Shown here piece by piece: positions 25,439-35,119 of a stretch of 64,000 bases of DNA (within the stretch, counting starts at the first letter, position 1; each line of letters starts with the position of its first letter). This stretch comes from Beijerinckiaceae bacterium (GTDB lineage Bacteria; Pseudomonadota; Alphaproteobacteria; Rhizobiales; Beijerinckiaceae), in NCBI GenBank assembly GCA_021324915.1, contig JAJPIC010000027.1:1-64000 (forward strand). The letters run 5' to 3'. The position numbers were made by a program, and so were the translations under genes. Below the pieces are notes generated by a model, which saw only the letters and a list, made by a program, of their open reading frames with translations, was not told the origin of the DNA and ran no database searches.

Positions 25439-26824
25439 ATGCCCCTCGAACAATGGTCGCCCGATAGTTGGCGGAAGAAGGCCGCCGAACAGGCGCCGGT
25501 CTTTCCGGACGCGCTGGCGCTTGCCGACGTCGAGCGCCAGCTTGCGAGCTTTCCGCCGCTCGTCTTTGCCGGCGAGGCGCGCAAGCTGAAGGCGCTGCTC
25601 GCGAAAGCATCGAAAGGCGAGGCCTTCCTGTTCCAGGGCGGGGATTGCGCCGAAAGCTTCGCCGAACACGGGGCGGACAATATCCGCGATTTCTTCCGCG
25701 TCTTTCTGCAGATGGCTGTCGTGATGACCTTTGCCGCGGCTCTTCCTGTGGTGAAGGTTGGCCGCATTGCCGGACAATTCGCCAAGCCCCGCTCGGATCC
25801 GATGGAGATCAAGAACGGCGTCGCGCTGCCGAGCTATCGCGGCGACATCGTGAATGATATCGGTTTCACGGAAGCCGCGCGCGTGCCCGATCCGGCGCGC
25901 CAGATCATGGCCTATCGCCAGTCCGCGGCAACCCTCAATCTGCTGCGCGCCTTTGCTTCGGGAGGCTACGCCAATCTCGAGAATGCCAGCCGTTGGATGC
26001 TCGGCTTCGTCAAAGATAGCCCGCAATCGGCGCGCTATCAGGAACTCGCCGACCGCATCAGCGAGACCATCGGCTTCATGCGCGCCATAGGCCTCGATCC
26101 GGAATCGCATCAGGAATTGCGGCAAACGGATTTCTACACCTCGCACGAAGCGCTGCTGCTCGGCTACGAGCAGGCGCTGACACGGATCGATTCGACGACC
26201 GGCGATTATTACGCGACCTCCGGCCACATGCTTTGGGTCGGCGATCGTACCCGCCAGCCGGATCACGCGCATGTCGAATATGTGCGCGGCATCAAAAACC
26301 CGCTTGGGCTCAAATGCGGCCCGTCGCTCAAGCCCGAAGAATTGCTCGAGCTCATCGACCTTCTCGATCCGCAGAACGAGCCCGGGCGCCTCACGCTCAT
26401 CTGCCGCTTCGGCGCGGATAAAGTCGGCGATCACCTGCCGAAGCTCATCCGCGCCGTGCAGCGCGAGGGGCGCAATGTGCTCTGGGCTTGCGATCCGATG
26501 CACGGCAATACGATCAAGGCGAAGAGCGGGTACAAGACGCGGCCGTTCGAGCGGATCATCAGCGAGGTTCGCGCCTTTTTCGCCGTGCATCAGGCGGAAG
26601 GCACTTATGCCGGCGGCGTGCATCTCGAAATGACGGGCAAGAACGTCACCGAATGCACCGGCGGCGCCCGCGCGATCTCGGAGGCCGATCTTTCGGACCG
26701 CTATCACACCTATTGCGATCCGCGGCTCAATGCGGAACAGGCGATCGAAGTCGCTTTCCTGGTCGCCGAACTTTTGAAGGCGGAGCGCCTGCAACGCCCG
26801 CACGCAGAGGTCGCGGCGGAATAG
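25439..26824 (+). CDS. Class II DAHP synthase
   Basis: This 461-residue type II 3-deoxy-D-arabino-heptulosonate 7-phosphate synthase joins phosphoenolpyruvate and erythrose 4-phosphate, the first step of the shikimate pathway. Motifs include [10 protein letters not shown] (metal-binding Cys), [14 protein letters not shown], the [14 protein letters not shown] block, and [16 protein letters not shown] near the end. Length is normal for class II (plant-like) enzymes, which many alphaproteobacteria use. It follows gor by 71 bases and may be co-transcribed. A palindromic repeat array follows. Confidence 0.93.
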   Translation: MPLEQWSPDSWRKKAAEQAPVFPDALALADVERQLASFPPLVFAGEARKLKALLAKASKGEAFLFQGGDCAESFAEHGADNIRDFFRVFLQMAVVMTFAAALPVVKVGRIAGQFAKPRSDPMEIKNGVALPSYRGDIVNDIGFTEAARVPDPARQIMAYRQSAATLNLLRAFASGGYANLENASRWMLGFVKDSPQSARYQELADRISETIGFMRAIGLDPESHQELRQTDFYTSHEALLLGYEQALTRIDSTTGDYYATSGHMLWVGDRTRQPDHAHVEYVRGIKNPLGLKCGPSLKPEELLELIDLLDPQNEPGRLTLICRFGADKVGDHLPKLIRAVQREGRNVLWACDPMHGNTIKAKSGYKTRPFERIISEVRAFFAVHQAEGTYAGGVHLEMTGKNVTECTGGARAISEADLSDRYHTYCDPRLNAEQAIEVAFLVAELLKAERLQRPHAEVAAE

Positions 26825-26830
26825 ATCAGA

Positions 26831-27075
26831 GCATGATCCGGAAAAGTGGGAACCGGTTTTCCGAGGAGATCATGCTCAAAAAGCATGATCCGGAAAAGTG
26901 GGAACCGGTTTTCCGAGAAGATCATGCTCGAACAAAAAGCATGATCCGGAAAAGTGGGAACCGGTTTTCCGAGAGGATCATGCTCAAAAAAGCATGATCC
27001 GGAAAAATGGGAACCGGTTTTCCGAGAGGATCATGCTCAAAAAAGCATGATCCGGAAAAGTGGGAACCGGTTTGA
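26831..27075. repeat. Array of five palindromic repeat units
   Basis: Five units start at 26831, 26883, 26939, 26992 and 27045, spaced 52-56 bases. Each has the core AAAAGTGGGAACCGGTTTT (one with an A change, the last shortened) between inverted arms GCATGATCC and GGATCATGC. This is a REP-like element of a sort common in rhizobial genomes. It lies between the DAHP synthase stop and the convergent glycosyltransferase. Confidence 0.85.
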
Positions 27076-27078
27076 AGC

Positions 27079-28212
27079 TTAAGTGCTCGGTTTTTCTTCC
27101 TCGCGCACCGTCATGGCGGTGCCGCGCCAGACGAAATCATCCATGAGCCAAGCGTCGATATAGATGACCGGCTGAAGGATGTCGCGCAACAGGAAGAGGG
27201 GAAACATGCGCCAGGAGAAATACCATTTATTGGCGAGAGCCAGGATCATCTCCGAACAATAGAGCGCGGCGAGAACAAGCGCGACGCTCAGCGGCACGTT
27301 CCAGCCCAATAGATTGGCGGCATAGCCGCCGACGAGCGCCGGGGTAGCGCAACCCGCCAGGAACTCTGGAAAATAATAGGCGGGAAAAGTCTTGCGCCGC
27401 ATCCGCGCCCAACGGACCTGCCGATGCCAGACGTCGTAAAAGGTGCGCTTGCCGAGCGGCTGCTGGAAGGGACTGTCGACGAGATTGATCTTCAGGCCGG
27501 CGTTGCGCACCACTTTGGTCGAGGCGGCGTCTTCGGCGATCTCGGCCGCGAGCGCCCGGATTCCGCCGGCGTTCTCGAGCACATCGCGCCGCCATAGCAT
27601 GTTCTTGCCCTGCGCGAAGCCGGTGCCGACGCCGTCCGCCGCATATTGCCAGCGCGACTGATAGGTATTGAGAAAGGCGATCTCGAATTCCGCCCAAATA
27701 TTCTGCGGATGGGAACCTTGCGGCATCGAGCAGACGAGGCCGGTGTCCGACCCCCAGCTTGCCAGCATCCGCTGGATATAATCCTGCGGCATCAGCACAT
27801 TCGAATCGGCGAGGATGATCCATTCGTAGCGCGCCGCATCCCAGCCGCGCACGCAATTATTGAGCTTGGGATTGGCGCTGACTTTCTCGTCACCGACGAT
27901 GAGCTGCGCCGGCACGTTCGGATAGGCGGCAATCAGGTTGCGGACCACGGGAACGACGGGGTCATTGGCCCGCGCGACGCAGAAGATGACTTCATATTCG
28001 GGATAATCGAGCCGGAAGCTCGAGCCCAAAGTCTCTTCACAGAAATTGTCGATGCCGCAGACCGGACGCACGAGGCTCACAGGCGGCGCGCCGGGGCGGG
28101 GCGGCAGGGGAGTCTTGCGCGGTTTCGCCCGGCGAATCGCAATGCCCACGCTGATGAAATTCAGGATCACCAGGATGAGGCAGAAGAGGCCCACCCAATA
28201 GCCAAACGTCAT
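27079..28212 (-). CDS. Membrane glycosyltransferase, ceramide glucosyltransferase-like
   Basis: This 377-residue GT21-like enzyme (ceramide glucosyltransferase / HpnI group) transfers a sugar to a lipid. An N-terminal anchor is followed by the GT-A domain with VSLVRPVCGIDN, ILADSNVLMP (nucleotide-metal aspartates), EDAASTKVVR and the acceptor motif RQVRWARMRR. Two or three membrane segments end the protein. It could glycosylate ceramide, as in some alphaproteobacteria, or a hopanoid precursor; no hpn genes adjoin it. GGGGGGCG precedes the ATG. Confidence 0.82.
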   Translation of the reverse strand: MTFGYWVGLFCLILVILNFISVGIAIRRAKPRKTPLPPRPGAPPVSLVRPVCGIDNFCEETLGSSFRLDYPEYEVIFCVARANDPVVPVVRNLIAAYPNVPAQLIVGDEKVSANPKLNNCVRGWDAARYEWIILADSNVLMPQDYIQRMLASWGSDTGLVCSMPQGSHPQNIWAEFEIAFLNTYQSRWQYAADGVGTGFAQGKNMLWRRDVLENAGGIRALAAEIAEDAASTKVVRNAGLKINLVDSPFQQPLGKRTFYDVWHRQVRWARMRRKTFPAYYFPEFLAGCATPALVGGYAANLLGWNVPLSVALVLAALYCSEMILALANKWYFSWRMFPLFLLRDILQPVIYIDAWLMDDFVWRGTAMTVREEEKPST

Positions 28213-28409
28213 CGACGCCCCCCAGCTCTTCCCCTTGATGCATTAGCAGGGAAATGGAGTCCGTGCCCTGTGCCGTCCCGCCAAAACGTCTCGGCGCGAC
28301 GCTTTGCTGCATCCTGGGCTCGATGAGCCGAGGTGGACCGTAAATTGTCAAGACCTATCCCGCTTGCCCTCCAGGCGGGGGGGCGGTAGGCCGGAACGAG
28401 AGGAAAATC

Positions 28410-29753
28410 ATGAGCCCCATCGTTCGTTTCGCGCCTTCGCCGACCGGTCGGATCCATATCGGCAACGCGCGCACGGCGCTCGTCAATTTCCTTTTCGCCA
28501 GAAAGCAACATGGCCGATTCATTCTGCGATTCGATGACACTGATGTGGCAAGGTCGAAGGAGGAATATGCCGCGGCCATCGAATTCGACCTCGCGTGGCT
28601 CGGAATCACCCCCGATCTGATCGTCCGCCAATCGCAACGCTTTGATTTTTATCGTGCCGCTGCTGATAAATTGCGCGTGGACGGGCGCCTTTACCCGGCT
28701 TACGAGACCGCGGAAGAGCTCGAGCGTCGCCGTAAGCGCCAGCAGGCGCGCGGCCACCCGCCGATCTACGATCGCGCCGCTCTCGCCCTGAGCGAGGCCG
28801 ATCGCGCCCGCCTCGAAGCCGAAGGCCGGCGTCCGCATTGGCGATTCAAGCTCGATCACAAGGTCGTCCGTTGGGACGATCTCGTCCGCGGCGAGAGCCA
28901 TGTCGACTGCGCCTCGCTCTCCGATCCGGTGCTTCTTCGCGAGGACGGCACTTATCTTTATACGCTGCCATCGGTGGTCGACGACATCGATCTTTGCGTG
29001 ACGCACGTCATCCGCGGCGAGGATCATGTCACCAATACGGGCGTCCAGATCCAACTCTTCGAGGCATTGGGCGGCGCGATTCCCCGGTTCGGCCACCACA
29101 ATCTGCTCGCGGCGGCTTCCGGCGAAGGGCTTTCGAAGCGCAGCGGTGCTTTGTCGATCTCAGCGCTGCGCGAGGAGGGTTTGGAGCCGCTCGCGGTCGC
29201 GGCTTGCGCGGTTCTGACCGGAACCTCGGAATCGGTCCATCCGGTCCATTCCCTCGACGAACTCGCGGGAGCGCTCGACCTTTCGCATATTTCGCGCGCC
29301 CAGGCGCGTTTCGATCCGGCCGAGCTTAGGAGCCTTTCGGCTCGCACGCTGCACCAGATGGAGTTCGAGGGGGTGCGCGAGCGTCTGGCGGCGATCGGTA
29401 TCAGCGGGCCGAAGGCGGAAGCTTTCTGGCTCGCGGTGCGTGGCAATCTTTCGCTCTTCGACGAAGTCGTCGGCTGGTGGCACGTCGTGACGGGCGAAAT
29501 CGAGCCGAGTCTCGAAGATGCCGAGATTCTTGCGGCAGCGCGCGAGACTCTTCCCGAAGAGCCTTGGGACGAGGCGACTTTTGCCCATTGGACGGCTTCG
29601 CTCAAGGCGCGGACCAACCGGAAGGGAAAGGCCCTGTTTCACCCGCTGCGGGTCGCCCTGACGGGACGCGAGCAGGGGCCGGAGCTTGCGGCGCTCTTGC
29701 CGCTGATCGGCCGTCTTAAAGCTGAGGCGCGACTATCCGGACGCGCCGCTTGA
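28410..29753 (+). CDS. gltX: Glutamyl-tRNA synthetase, short second type
   Basis: This 447-residue class I synthetase charges glutamate to tRNA. The HIGH motif reads HIGN within [13 protein letters not shown], the KMSKS motif reads LSKRSG, and [14 protein letters not shown] and the helical C-terminal anticodon-binding domain are present. That domain rules out the short GluQ type. Alphaproteobacteria often have two GluRS genes, and the shorter form like this one may prefer tRNA-Gln for the transamidation route. Whether a second copy exists cannot be seen. Its 3' end overlaps the convergent gene by 38 bases. Confidence 0.9.
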   Translation: MSPIVRFAPSPTGRIHIGNARTALVNFLFARKQHGRFILRFDDTDVARSKEEYAAAIEFDLAWLGITPDLIVRQSQRFDFYRAAADKLRVDGRLYPAYETAEELERRRKRQQARGHPPIYDRAALALSEADRARLEAEGRRPHWRFKLDHKVVRWDDLVRGESHVDCASLSDPVLLREDGTYLYTLPSVVDDIDLCVTHVIRGEDHVTNTGVQIQLFEALGGAIPRFGHHNLLAAASGEGLSKRSGALSISALREEGLEPLAVAACAVLTGTSESVHPVHSLDELAGALDLSHISRAQARFDPAELRSLSARTLHQMEFEGVRERLAAIGISGPKAEAFWLAVRGNLSLFDEVVGWWHVVTGEIEPSLEDAEILAAARETLPEEPWDEATFAHWTASLKARTNRKGKALFHPLRVALTGREQGPELAALLPLIGRLKAEARLSGRAA

Positions 29754-30894
29754 CGCCGTCGGGACCCACTTCTTCGATTGTCTGGCCCTGTCCCTGCGAA
29801 TAGGCGGTGCCGTTCTTGACGTCGCCCGTCGCGATCCCTGATGAATCGTTCGTGGCGGTCGGCACCTGCGCCGCGGCTGCGGCATCGGTCGCCTCGATAT
29901 TGTCGGGCTGAACGGCCTTGCGGCCCTTCGCCGATTTGCCCGGCTGAATCGGCCGCGCCATTGCGGCCGATTCGGCTGGCGTCACCATCGCATCGCCTTT
30001 GCCGCCGTAGCTTAGAATGCGTTCAGCCCCGGCCAAAGTATCGGCCCAGGATTCGCCGGACTTGCGGCAGGTGCAACTCGGATCGAGGCTCTTCTGATAT
30101 TTCAGCGCCCCCGGCAGATCCGTGTAAGGCTTGCCGTCGAGTCCGACCGCGGTCTGGATCTCCTGGCCGGGCACGCGCGTATAGACGCTCACTTCCGCAT
30201 CCGGGCAGGAGGCCTGGCAGAAATCCTGCAGACTGGCCGAGCCGCGCGGCGAATAAGTCATCGGGAAAAAGTAGCCATCGCAATGGCGCACGCAAAGCAC
30301 TTCGGAACCGCCATGCGGCGTTTCAGGCCCCGTTGGAGCCGGCCCTTCCTCGAGCGGATCCATGTCCGGCGATTGCGGCTGCGGACTGCTCTGCCCGCCG
30401 AAAAGAGATTCGAAGAATCCACGCGGCTGCTGCGGAGCATCGGGGCGGCAGTAGGCGTAGAACTGCGACGCGAGCTGCTGGCGTTGCGGCGAACTATTGG
30501 CTCGCGCATTGGCTTCCAATTGGCCAAGCTCCCCTTGGAGTTGCTGGATCTGGCCATTTAATCCGCCGCATTGGGGAGGCGGCGGGCTGCCGAAGAACAA
30601 AAATTGCTGCCGGTCGCAACCGAGCGAATGGGCGTAGGCAATCTGGTGCTGCAATTGCGCGCGCGTTTTCCGCGCGGCCGCCAAATAAGGATTATTCGCG
30701 GCATCCTGCTGATCGAGCGCGGCGATCTGTGCGCGAAGTCCGGCGCAGTCGACGCCTTGGGAAAATGCGGCGCCGGAAACAAGCGAGGTCAGCGCAAGCA
30801 GCGGCGCGGCGAGGCGCAGGGCCGCAAAGATCGGCCCCCTAAGCTTATCGTCAAGGTCCCGGCCGCTCGAGCCATCATCCGATGATCGCGTCAT
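29716..30894 (-). CDS. DUF2865 protein, exported
   Basis: This 392-residue protein has an N-terminal hydrophobic export segment (about residues 20-45 from ATG 30894) and then the DUF2865 pattern: a coiled-coil-like region rich in Gln and Ala, [30 protein letters not shown] and a CTCRKSG motif. The many conserved Cys suggest disulfides outside the cytoplasm. ATG 30894 with GGGGTCTCA upstream is preferred to the longer frame to 30942. Function is unknown. Its 3' end overlaps gltX by 38 bases. Confidence 0.75.
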   Translation of the reverse strand: MTRSSDDGSSGRDLDDKLRGPIFAALRLAAPLLALTSLVSGAAFSQGVDCAGLRAQIAALDQQDAANNPYLAAARKTRAQLQHQIAYAHSLGCDRQQFLFFGSPPPPQCGGLNGQIQQLQGELGQLEANARANSSPQRQQLASQFYAYCRPDAPQQPRGFFESLFGGQSSPQPQSPDMDPLEEGPAPTGPETPHGGSEVLCVRHCDGYFFPMTYSPRGSASLQDFCQASCPDAEVSVYTRVPGQEIQTAVGLDGKPYTDLPGALKYQKSLDPSCTCRKSGESWADTLAGAERILSYGGKGDAMVTPAESAAMARPIQPGKSAKGRKAVQPDNIEATDAAAAAQVPTATNDSSGIATGDVKNGTAYSQGQGQTIEEVGPDGVKRRVRIVAPQL

Positions 30895-31061
30895 TGAGAC
30901 CCCATTGGCCGACGCACTGCGCGCTCTGAAGACGGCTATCATGCTCGGCCGGACTGATTCGTAAATCCAGCGCCGATCCGGTGACGGGCTGGGGCGTCAG
31001 CGACCCGCAAAAGCACCTAAGATCCTGTCGAATTTGGGGCCGCGGCCGGGCGCAGAAATCC

Positions 31062-31535
31062 CTAATGCAGCAAGCGCTTCAGGTCGGCGATACCCTCTTC
31101 GACGAGGTCCTCGCCGAGGGCGCCCTTGGCCTGCACTTTGAGGACGATCTCGGCGGCCTTGGTGGCGGCTTCCGCGGCTGCGTCGCGCACTTGCGCCATG
31201 GCTTGCGATTCGGCCGAGGCGATCTTTTCTTCCGCCTGTTTGGTCCGCCGGCGGACGAATTCGGCGGCTCGCTCGTGCGCCTCTTGCGCGATGAGTTCGG
31301 CCTCGCTCTCGGCTTGTGCGATGATCGCCTTGGCTTCGGCCTCGGCCTCTTCCTTCTTTTTCACGAAGGAGGCGAGCAGTTCCTCCGCTTCGCGGCGCAG
31401 ATTGGCGGCCTCGGCGAGGTCCGCCTCGATCCGCGCTTTGCGATTGTCGAGCGCCGCAATGATCTTCTTGTGCAGCCCGACATACCCGAGCAGGCCGATG
31501 AAGACGAGGAAGCAGACGACGTCCCAGAGTTCCAT
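31062..31535 (-). CDS. atpF: ATP synthase F0 subunit b
   Basis: This 157-residue subunit is half of the peripheral stalk of the F1F0 ATP synthase. A single membrane helix (about residues 5-25) is followed by a long charged coiled coil rich in Ala, Glu and Lys. It is the last gene of the F0 operon and follows b' by 35 bases. F1 genes are not in this window, as is normal for alphaproteobacteria where the two operons are separate. Confidence 0.9.
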   Translation of the reverse strand: MELWDVVCFLVFIGLLGYVGLHKKIIAALDNRKARIEADLAEAANLRREAEELLASFVKKKEEAEAEAKAIIAQAESEAELIAQEAHERAAEFVRRRTKQAEEKIASAESQAMAQVRDAAAEAATKAAEIVLKVQAKGALGEDLVEEGIADLKRLLH

Positions 31536-31570
31536 GTTGCTCTCTCAACTGTCGAGTCGCGCGCGGCGGC

Positions 31571-32116
31571 TCACGATTTCGCTTTGGTGAGGGCCGAGGC
31601 GATTGCCTTCGGGTCGGCCGGCTTGCCGGTAATATGTTCGACAATTGCGGATGCGGCTTCGTGCGCGATCTCTTCGACATGCGCCATCGCCTTGGATTTC
31701 GTCGCTTCGATCTTGGCCTCGGCGGCTGCGAGCTTGGCGGCGAGATCCGCCTCGTGCGCCTTGCGCTTGGCTTCGGTCTCGGCAGCGAGGCGCACATAAG
31801 TTTGCTGCGCGATCGCCTGCGCGTTGGCGCGCGCTTCGGCGAGCGTCTTCTGATAATCGGCGGCGGCTTGGTCGGCTGCGGCGCGTTTGGCGGTGGCTTC
31901 GTTGACGTCGCCGCTGATCTTGTCCTGACGGGCCCGCAAAATGTTTGCGACCCGAGGCAGCGCAAGCCTCGACATCAGAAGATAGAGGCCGCCGAAAAAC
32001 ACGACGAGCCAGAGAAGCAAGGAAGCGAAATTGGCCGAGTCGAAAGGCGGAAAGGTCTTGTCTCCCGCCGGCGCCGCCGCAGGCTGCTCAGTGCTCGTTC
32101 CGTAGGTGCTCGCCAT
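31571..32116 (-). CDS. atpF': ATP synthase F0 subunit b'
   Basis: This 181-residue subunit is the second form of stalk subunit, b', which pairs with b in photosynthetic and many alphaproteobacterial enzymes. It has a Pro- and Ala-rich start, one membrane helix (about 30-50), and a coiled coil ending in ALTKAKS. ATG 32116 is chosen, with AGGA upstream; the open frame to TTG 32137 is less likely. It lies between atpE and atpF. Confidence 0.9.
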   Translation of the reverse strand: MASTYGTSTEQPAAAPAGDKTFPPFDSANFASLLLWLVVFFGGLYLLMSRLALPRVANILRARQDKISGDVNEATAKRAAADQAAADYQKTLAEARANAQAIAQQTYVRLAAETEAKRKAHEADLAAKLAAAEAKIEATKSKAMAHVEEIAHEAASAIVEHITGKPADPKAIASALTKAKS

Positions 32117-32176
32117 AATCAATCCTATCGAAATCAACGAAAGCGCGGGTCCGAAGACCCGCGCTTATGAGGCGCA

Positions 32177-32413
32177 TTACTTCAAGACGAACAGCAGCAG
32201 GATCGCGACGAGGAACGCGAAAATGCCGAGACCTTCCGCCAAGGCCACGCCGATGAAGGCGCGCCCGAACTGGGCATCGGAAGCCGTCGGATTGCGCAGC
32301 GCGCCAGAAAGGAAATGACCGAAAATCAAGCCCACCCCGATGGCGGCGGCGCCCATACCAATGGCGGCGAGGCCGGCCCCCACGAATCTCGCTGCTGAAG
32401 TAATATCCATCAT
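32177..32413 (-). CDS. atpE: ATP synthase F0 subunit c
   Basis: This 78-residue hairpin proteolipid forms the rotor ring. Two membrane helices flank the polar loop RNPTASD, and the ion-binding carboxylate is Glu60 in ALAEGLGIF. The Gln and Thr pattern of a sodium site is not evident, so protons are the expected coupling ion. ATG 32410 has better spacing from GGAG than ATG 32413; the difference is one residue. Confidence 0.93.
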   Translation of the reverse strand: MMDITSAARFVGAGLAAIGMGAAAIGVGLIFGHFLSGALRNPTASDAQFGRAFIGVALAEGLGIFAFLVAILLLFVLK

Positions 32414-32458
32414 ATGCTCCTGACTATGCGGCCACCAATCTGTTGTTGCGCTCTTTAT

Positions 32459-33199
32459 TCAGTGGCCAGGGTGAATTGCGTCGTTGAGGTAGACGCAAGT
32501 GAGAATGGCGAAGACATAGGCCTGCAGCACTGCCTGCAAAAGTTCGAATGCCAGCATGGCAATATCGCCGATAAAGGGAAACGGAGCGATGACGGCAAAG
32601 GTGCCCGCGCCGATCAACGCGGCGACGAAGCCCGCCATGACCTTCAGCACGATGTCCCCGGCGAGCATATTGGCGAAGAGACGAACCGAGAGGCTTACCG
32701 GACGGGTCGCGAAGGATACGATCTCGACGAGGACGATGAAGGGAAGCAGAAAGGGCGTCACGCCCGAGGGAACGAAGGTTTTCAGGAAGCGGAAACCGTG
32801 GCGATAAACGCCGATGCCGATCACCAGAAGAATGACGCCGGCGGCCATGGATGCGGTGATGAAGATCTGGCTCGTTATCGCAAAGGCGCCAGGAACCAGG
32901 CGCAGGACGTTGCAGAAGAGGATGAACATAAAGATCGTGAAAATCAGCGGAAAGAACTCCATGCCGGCCGTGCCGGAGGTCATGCGCACCATCGAGGCAA
33001 CGAATTCGTAGGACATCTCGGCGGCGGACTGCAGCCGGCCGGGCACGAGCGCGCGCTGCGACGTGCCGACGAGCATCAGCAAGCAGATTGCGGCAACGAC
33101 GATCAGCATGAAAAGGGACGCATTGGTGAAACTGAGGTCGAGCCCGAAGAGATGCAGCGCAACGATCGGCTTCACCGTAAATTGACGAATGGGATCCAT
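32459..33199 (-). CDS. atpB: ATP synthase F0 subunit a
   Basis: This 246-residue membrane subunit provides the proton half-channels. The essential Arg is Arg173 (LSVRLFANM) and the conserved Gln is Gln226 (VLQAYVF). At the position after LAG that is usually His in alphaproteobacteria, this protein has Asp182 (codon 32654-32656, GAC), while Glu219 is kept. In E. coli the same place is Glu219, paired with His245. Six or so membrane helices are visible. It follows atpI by 46 bases. Confidence 0.93.
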   Translation of the reverse strand: MDPIRQFTVKPIVALHLFGLDLSFTNASLFMLIVVAAICLLMLVGTSQRALVPGRLQSAAEMSYEFVASMVRMTSGTAGMEFFPLIFTIFMFILFCNVLRLVPGAFAITSQIFITASMAAGVILLVIGIGVYRHGFRFLKTFVPSGVTPFLLPFIVLVEIVSFATRPVSLSVRLFANMLAGDIVLKVMAGFVAALIGAGTFAVIAPFPFIGDIAMLAFELLQAVLQAYVFAILTCVYLNDAIHPGH

Positions 33200-33245
33200 G
33201 CCTCGTTCTCTATCCTTCGATCAGCTTGCGGAGCGCGCTCCGCTC

Positions 33246-33617
33246 TTATTTTGGCTCGCGCGGGCCAGTGGGGCCGACTGCGATCCGATAGACGTTCAAC
33301 AAACCCGCGGCCATCCCAAGCATCAGGAAGATGATGAGAAAAATCGGCCCGGTCTTGAGCCAGGTATCGATCTGCCAGCCGATGAGGGGTGCGACGACAA
33401 TTGCCGTTACGAATTCGATGAGCGCCCGAAGACCGAGGTTGGCTGCAGCAAAGGACTGACGCTGAGCCTCGCCGCCGGCTTCGTTCGCGGATTGCTGTTG
33501 GCGTCTCTCGAGCGCGTTCGACAATCGGTCAAGCCGCGCTTGCAAGCTCGCATCGTCCCGCCCCAAATCGCGATCGGCCGCGCTCCGATCCTCAGTTTCT
33601 TTCCTGCCCTTTGCCAT
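33246..33617 (-). CDS. atpI: AtpI, F0 assembly protein
   Basis: This 123-residue protein has a charged N-terminal half and two membrane helices at the end (ALIEFVTAIVVAPLIGWQID, then FLIIFLMLGMAAGLL). AtpI helps assemble the c-ring in related bacteria. ATG 33617 (MAKGRKE) is chosen because the frame upstream is unlike the family. It is the first gene of the F0 operon. A candidate promoter lies at 33751-33779. Confidence 0.85.
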   Translation of the reverse strand: MAKGRKETEDRSAADRDLGRDDASLQARLDRLSNALERRQQQSANEAGGEAQRQSFAAANLGLRALIEFVTAIVVAPLIGWQIDTWLKTGPIFLIIFLMLGMAAGLLNVYRIAVGPTGPREPK

Positions 33618-33750
33618 TGCTGTTTGCCGCCTCGCCTGCGGACGAAACAGCGCTCTATAATGTGGTCCGGCGCCAAAAGCGAGCACCACCCGCGCGGTCC
33701 AGAGGGGCCGCGAGCGAGATGTTGGACTTTGCCGCTGAATCCGCGCGCAC

Positions 33751-33779
33751 CTTAAAAACGCCGCGCAACCCTGTCAAGC
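33751..33779 (-). promoter_or_regulatory. Candidate sigma-70 promoter for F0 operon
   Basis: On the minus strand, TTGACA (33774-33779) is followed after 17 bases by TAAGGT (33751-33756), 134 bases upstream of atpI. The -35 box is perfect; the -10 box is weak. The rest of 33618-34047 holds no gene that I can support. Confidence 0.4.
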
Positions 33780-34047
33780 TTCCGCCACACTCTCTCTCGT
33801 GGCATAAGTATCGAAAAATGCAGCCATTTCTCGCTCGTTTCGCGGTGCGGCCGAACGCGGCAGAAGGCCGCGCATCGGCGCCAGTGCCACGCTCGAGGTC
33901 AACGCCCGGCTTGCCGCTTGTCGGCCTTCGGCCGGGTGTGAGAAAAGCTGTGGCAAAAGCCGGGGCCCGGTCGCGCTTGGCCCCGGGCGTTCGGCGTAGC
34001 GGCTCGCGCACAATGCCGATGCAATGCTGTGACATCGATATTCGCTC

Positions 34048-35046
34048 GTGACCATCAAGCCTTCCATTTCCGGATTTTTGCTGGCGGTCGATCCACGCGA
34101 TCGGCTGCTCACGAGCGTCGATCCGATTTGGCGAGCGACGAAGCGCCGCTTCGGGCCGCTGGTCATCGCGGTTCTTCTGTTCCATTTGACCATCATCGCC
34201 ATTCTGATTCTCGACGATCGGTTGAATAAAAACGACAATATTGCGCAGACCGAAATTCCGGTCGAAGTCATCGTCCAACCGCCTCCGCCTCCGCCTCCAC
34301 CGCCGCCGGAGAAGAAAGTCGAGCAGGAGAAAAAGCCCCCGCCGGAGAAGCAGAAATATTTGCGTGAGGAGAAACCGGCATTCGATGCGCCGCGCACGCC
34401 CAACAACGAAACATTGAAGCGTCAGATCACTGACAATCAGACGCGCTCCCCGGTGCAAGCCCAGCCGGCGCCGGCCAATGATACGAAGCCGGTGGAGGCG
34501 CCGAAGCCGGCCCAGAACGCGGCGCCCGAGCCGGCCGAAAATACGGCTGCCCCGGAAAAGCCGGAGGATTCGGCCGACGCCGAACCGCTCGACAAATCAG
34601 CGCCGACCAAAGCGGCGCAGGCCAAGCAGAAAATGAAACAGGCGCGCGAGCGTGCGCCTCTGCCGGACGACCAGAGGGCGGCAGTTGCCCGCCAGCTCGC
34701 GTCATTGACGCAATCGCCGGATTATTCGATCGCTGCGGAGGCCAAGGTCGCGCCGGTCACCGGCGGCACGGAAGACATGCGCTATCTCTCGGTGCTCTAT
34801 GGCTTGATTATGCGCCAGCAGCATTTTCCACAGAGCCCGCATCGCCACACCAACGCCACCGCCGTCGTCGCCTTCTGGATCGACGAGACCGGCGCGCTCG
34901 TCCACACCGCGCTCTATCGGACGAGCGGCTATCCGGAGCTCGATAAAGAGGCCGTTGCCGCCGTTCGCCGTGCTGCGCCATTTCCGGAGCCGCCGGTCGA
35001 CGAGCCGCACGGCTTCATCGCGAGCATGGTGTTTCCGCCCAATTGA
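34048..35046 (+). CDS. TonB-family protein
   Basis: This 332-residue envelope protein has a cytoplasmic start, one membrane anchor (about residues 37-57), a long Pro-, Glu- and Lys-rich spacer that includes ten consecutive prolines at about 79-88, and a C-terminal TonB domain (about 245-332; TAVVAFWIDETG, TSGYPELDKEAVAAVRRA, PFPEPP). It probably couples inner-membrane energy to outer-membrane receptors. ExbB/ExbD are not nearby. The start is GTG at 34048. A strong hairpin follows. Confidence 0.82.
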   Translation: MTIKPSISGFLLAVDPRDRLLTSVDPIWRATKRRFGPLVIAVLLFHLTIIAILILDDRLNKNDNIAQTEIPVEVIVQPPPPPPPPPPEKKVEQEKKPPPEKQKYLREEKPAFDAPRTPNNETLKRQITDNQTRSPVQAQPAPANDTKPVEAPKPAQNAAPEPAENTAAPEKPEDSADAEPLDKSAPTKAAQAKQKMKQARERAPLPDDQRAAVARQLASLTQSPDYSIAAEAKVAPVTGGTEDMRYLSVLYGLIMRQQHFPQSPHRHTNATAVVAFWIDETGALVHTALYRTSGYPELDKEAVAAVRRAAPFPEPPVDEPHGFIASMVFPPN

Positions 35047-35063
35047 GCGGGTCTAAAAAGTTA

Positions 35064-35090
35064 AAGCGCGATGGGATCGCCATCGCGCTT
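35064..35090. terminator. Bidirectional terminator
   Basis: A perfect 11-bp stem AAGCGCGATGG/CCATCGCGCTT with a 5-base loop, A-run before and AGATTTT after, lies between the convergent TonB-family and SRPBCC genes. Confidence 0.7.
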
Positions 35091-35119
35091 ATAGATTTTG
35101 AATAGAGCCAGCACTCGGA

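Noticed and set aside
25364-26803. 479-codon minus-strand open frame
   Set aside because: It is antisense to class II DAHP synthase and shows no family motif.
26831-27075. CRISPR array
   Set aside because: The units are palindromic, adjoin each other with no unique spacers and no cas genes are present.
28410-29753. GluQ-type tRNA-modifying enzyme
   Set aside because: The protein has the C-terminal anticodon-binding region and the full LSKRSG motif, so it is a GluRS.
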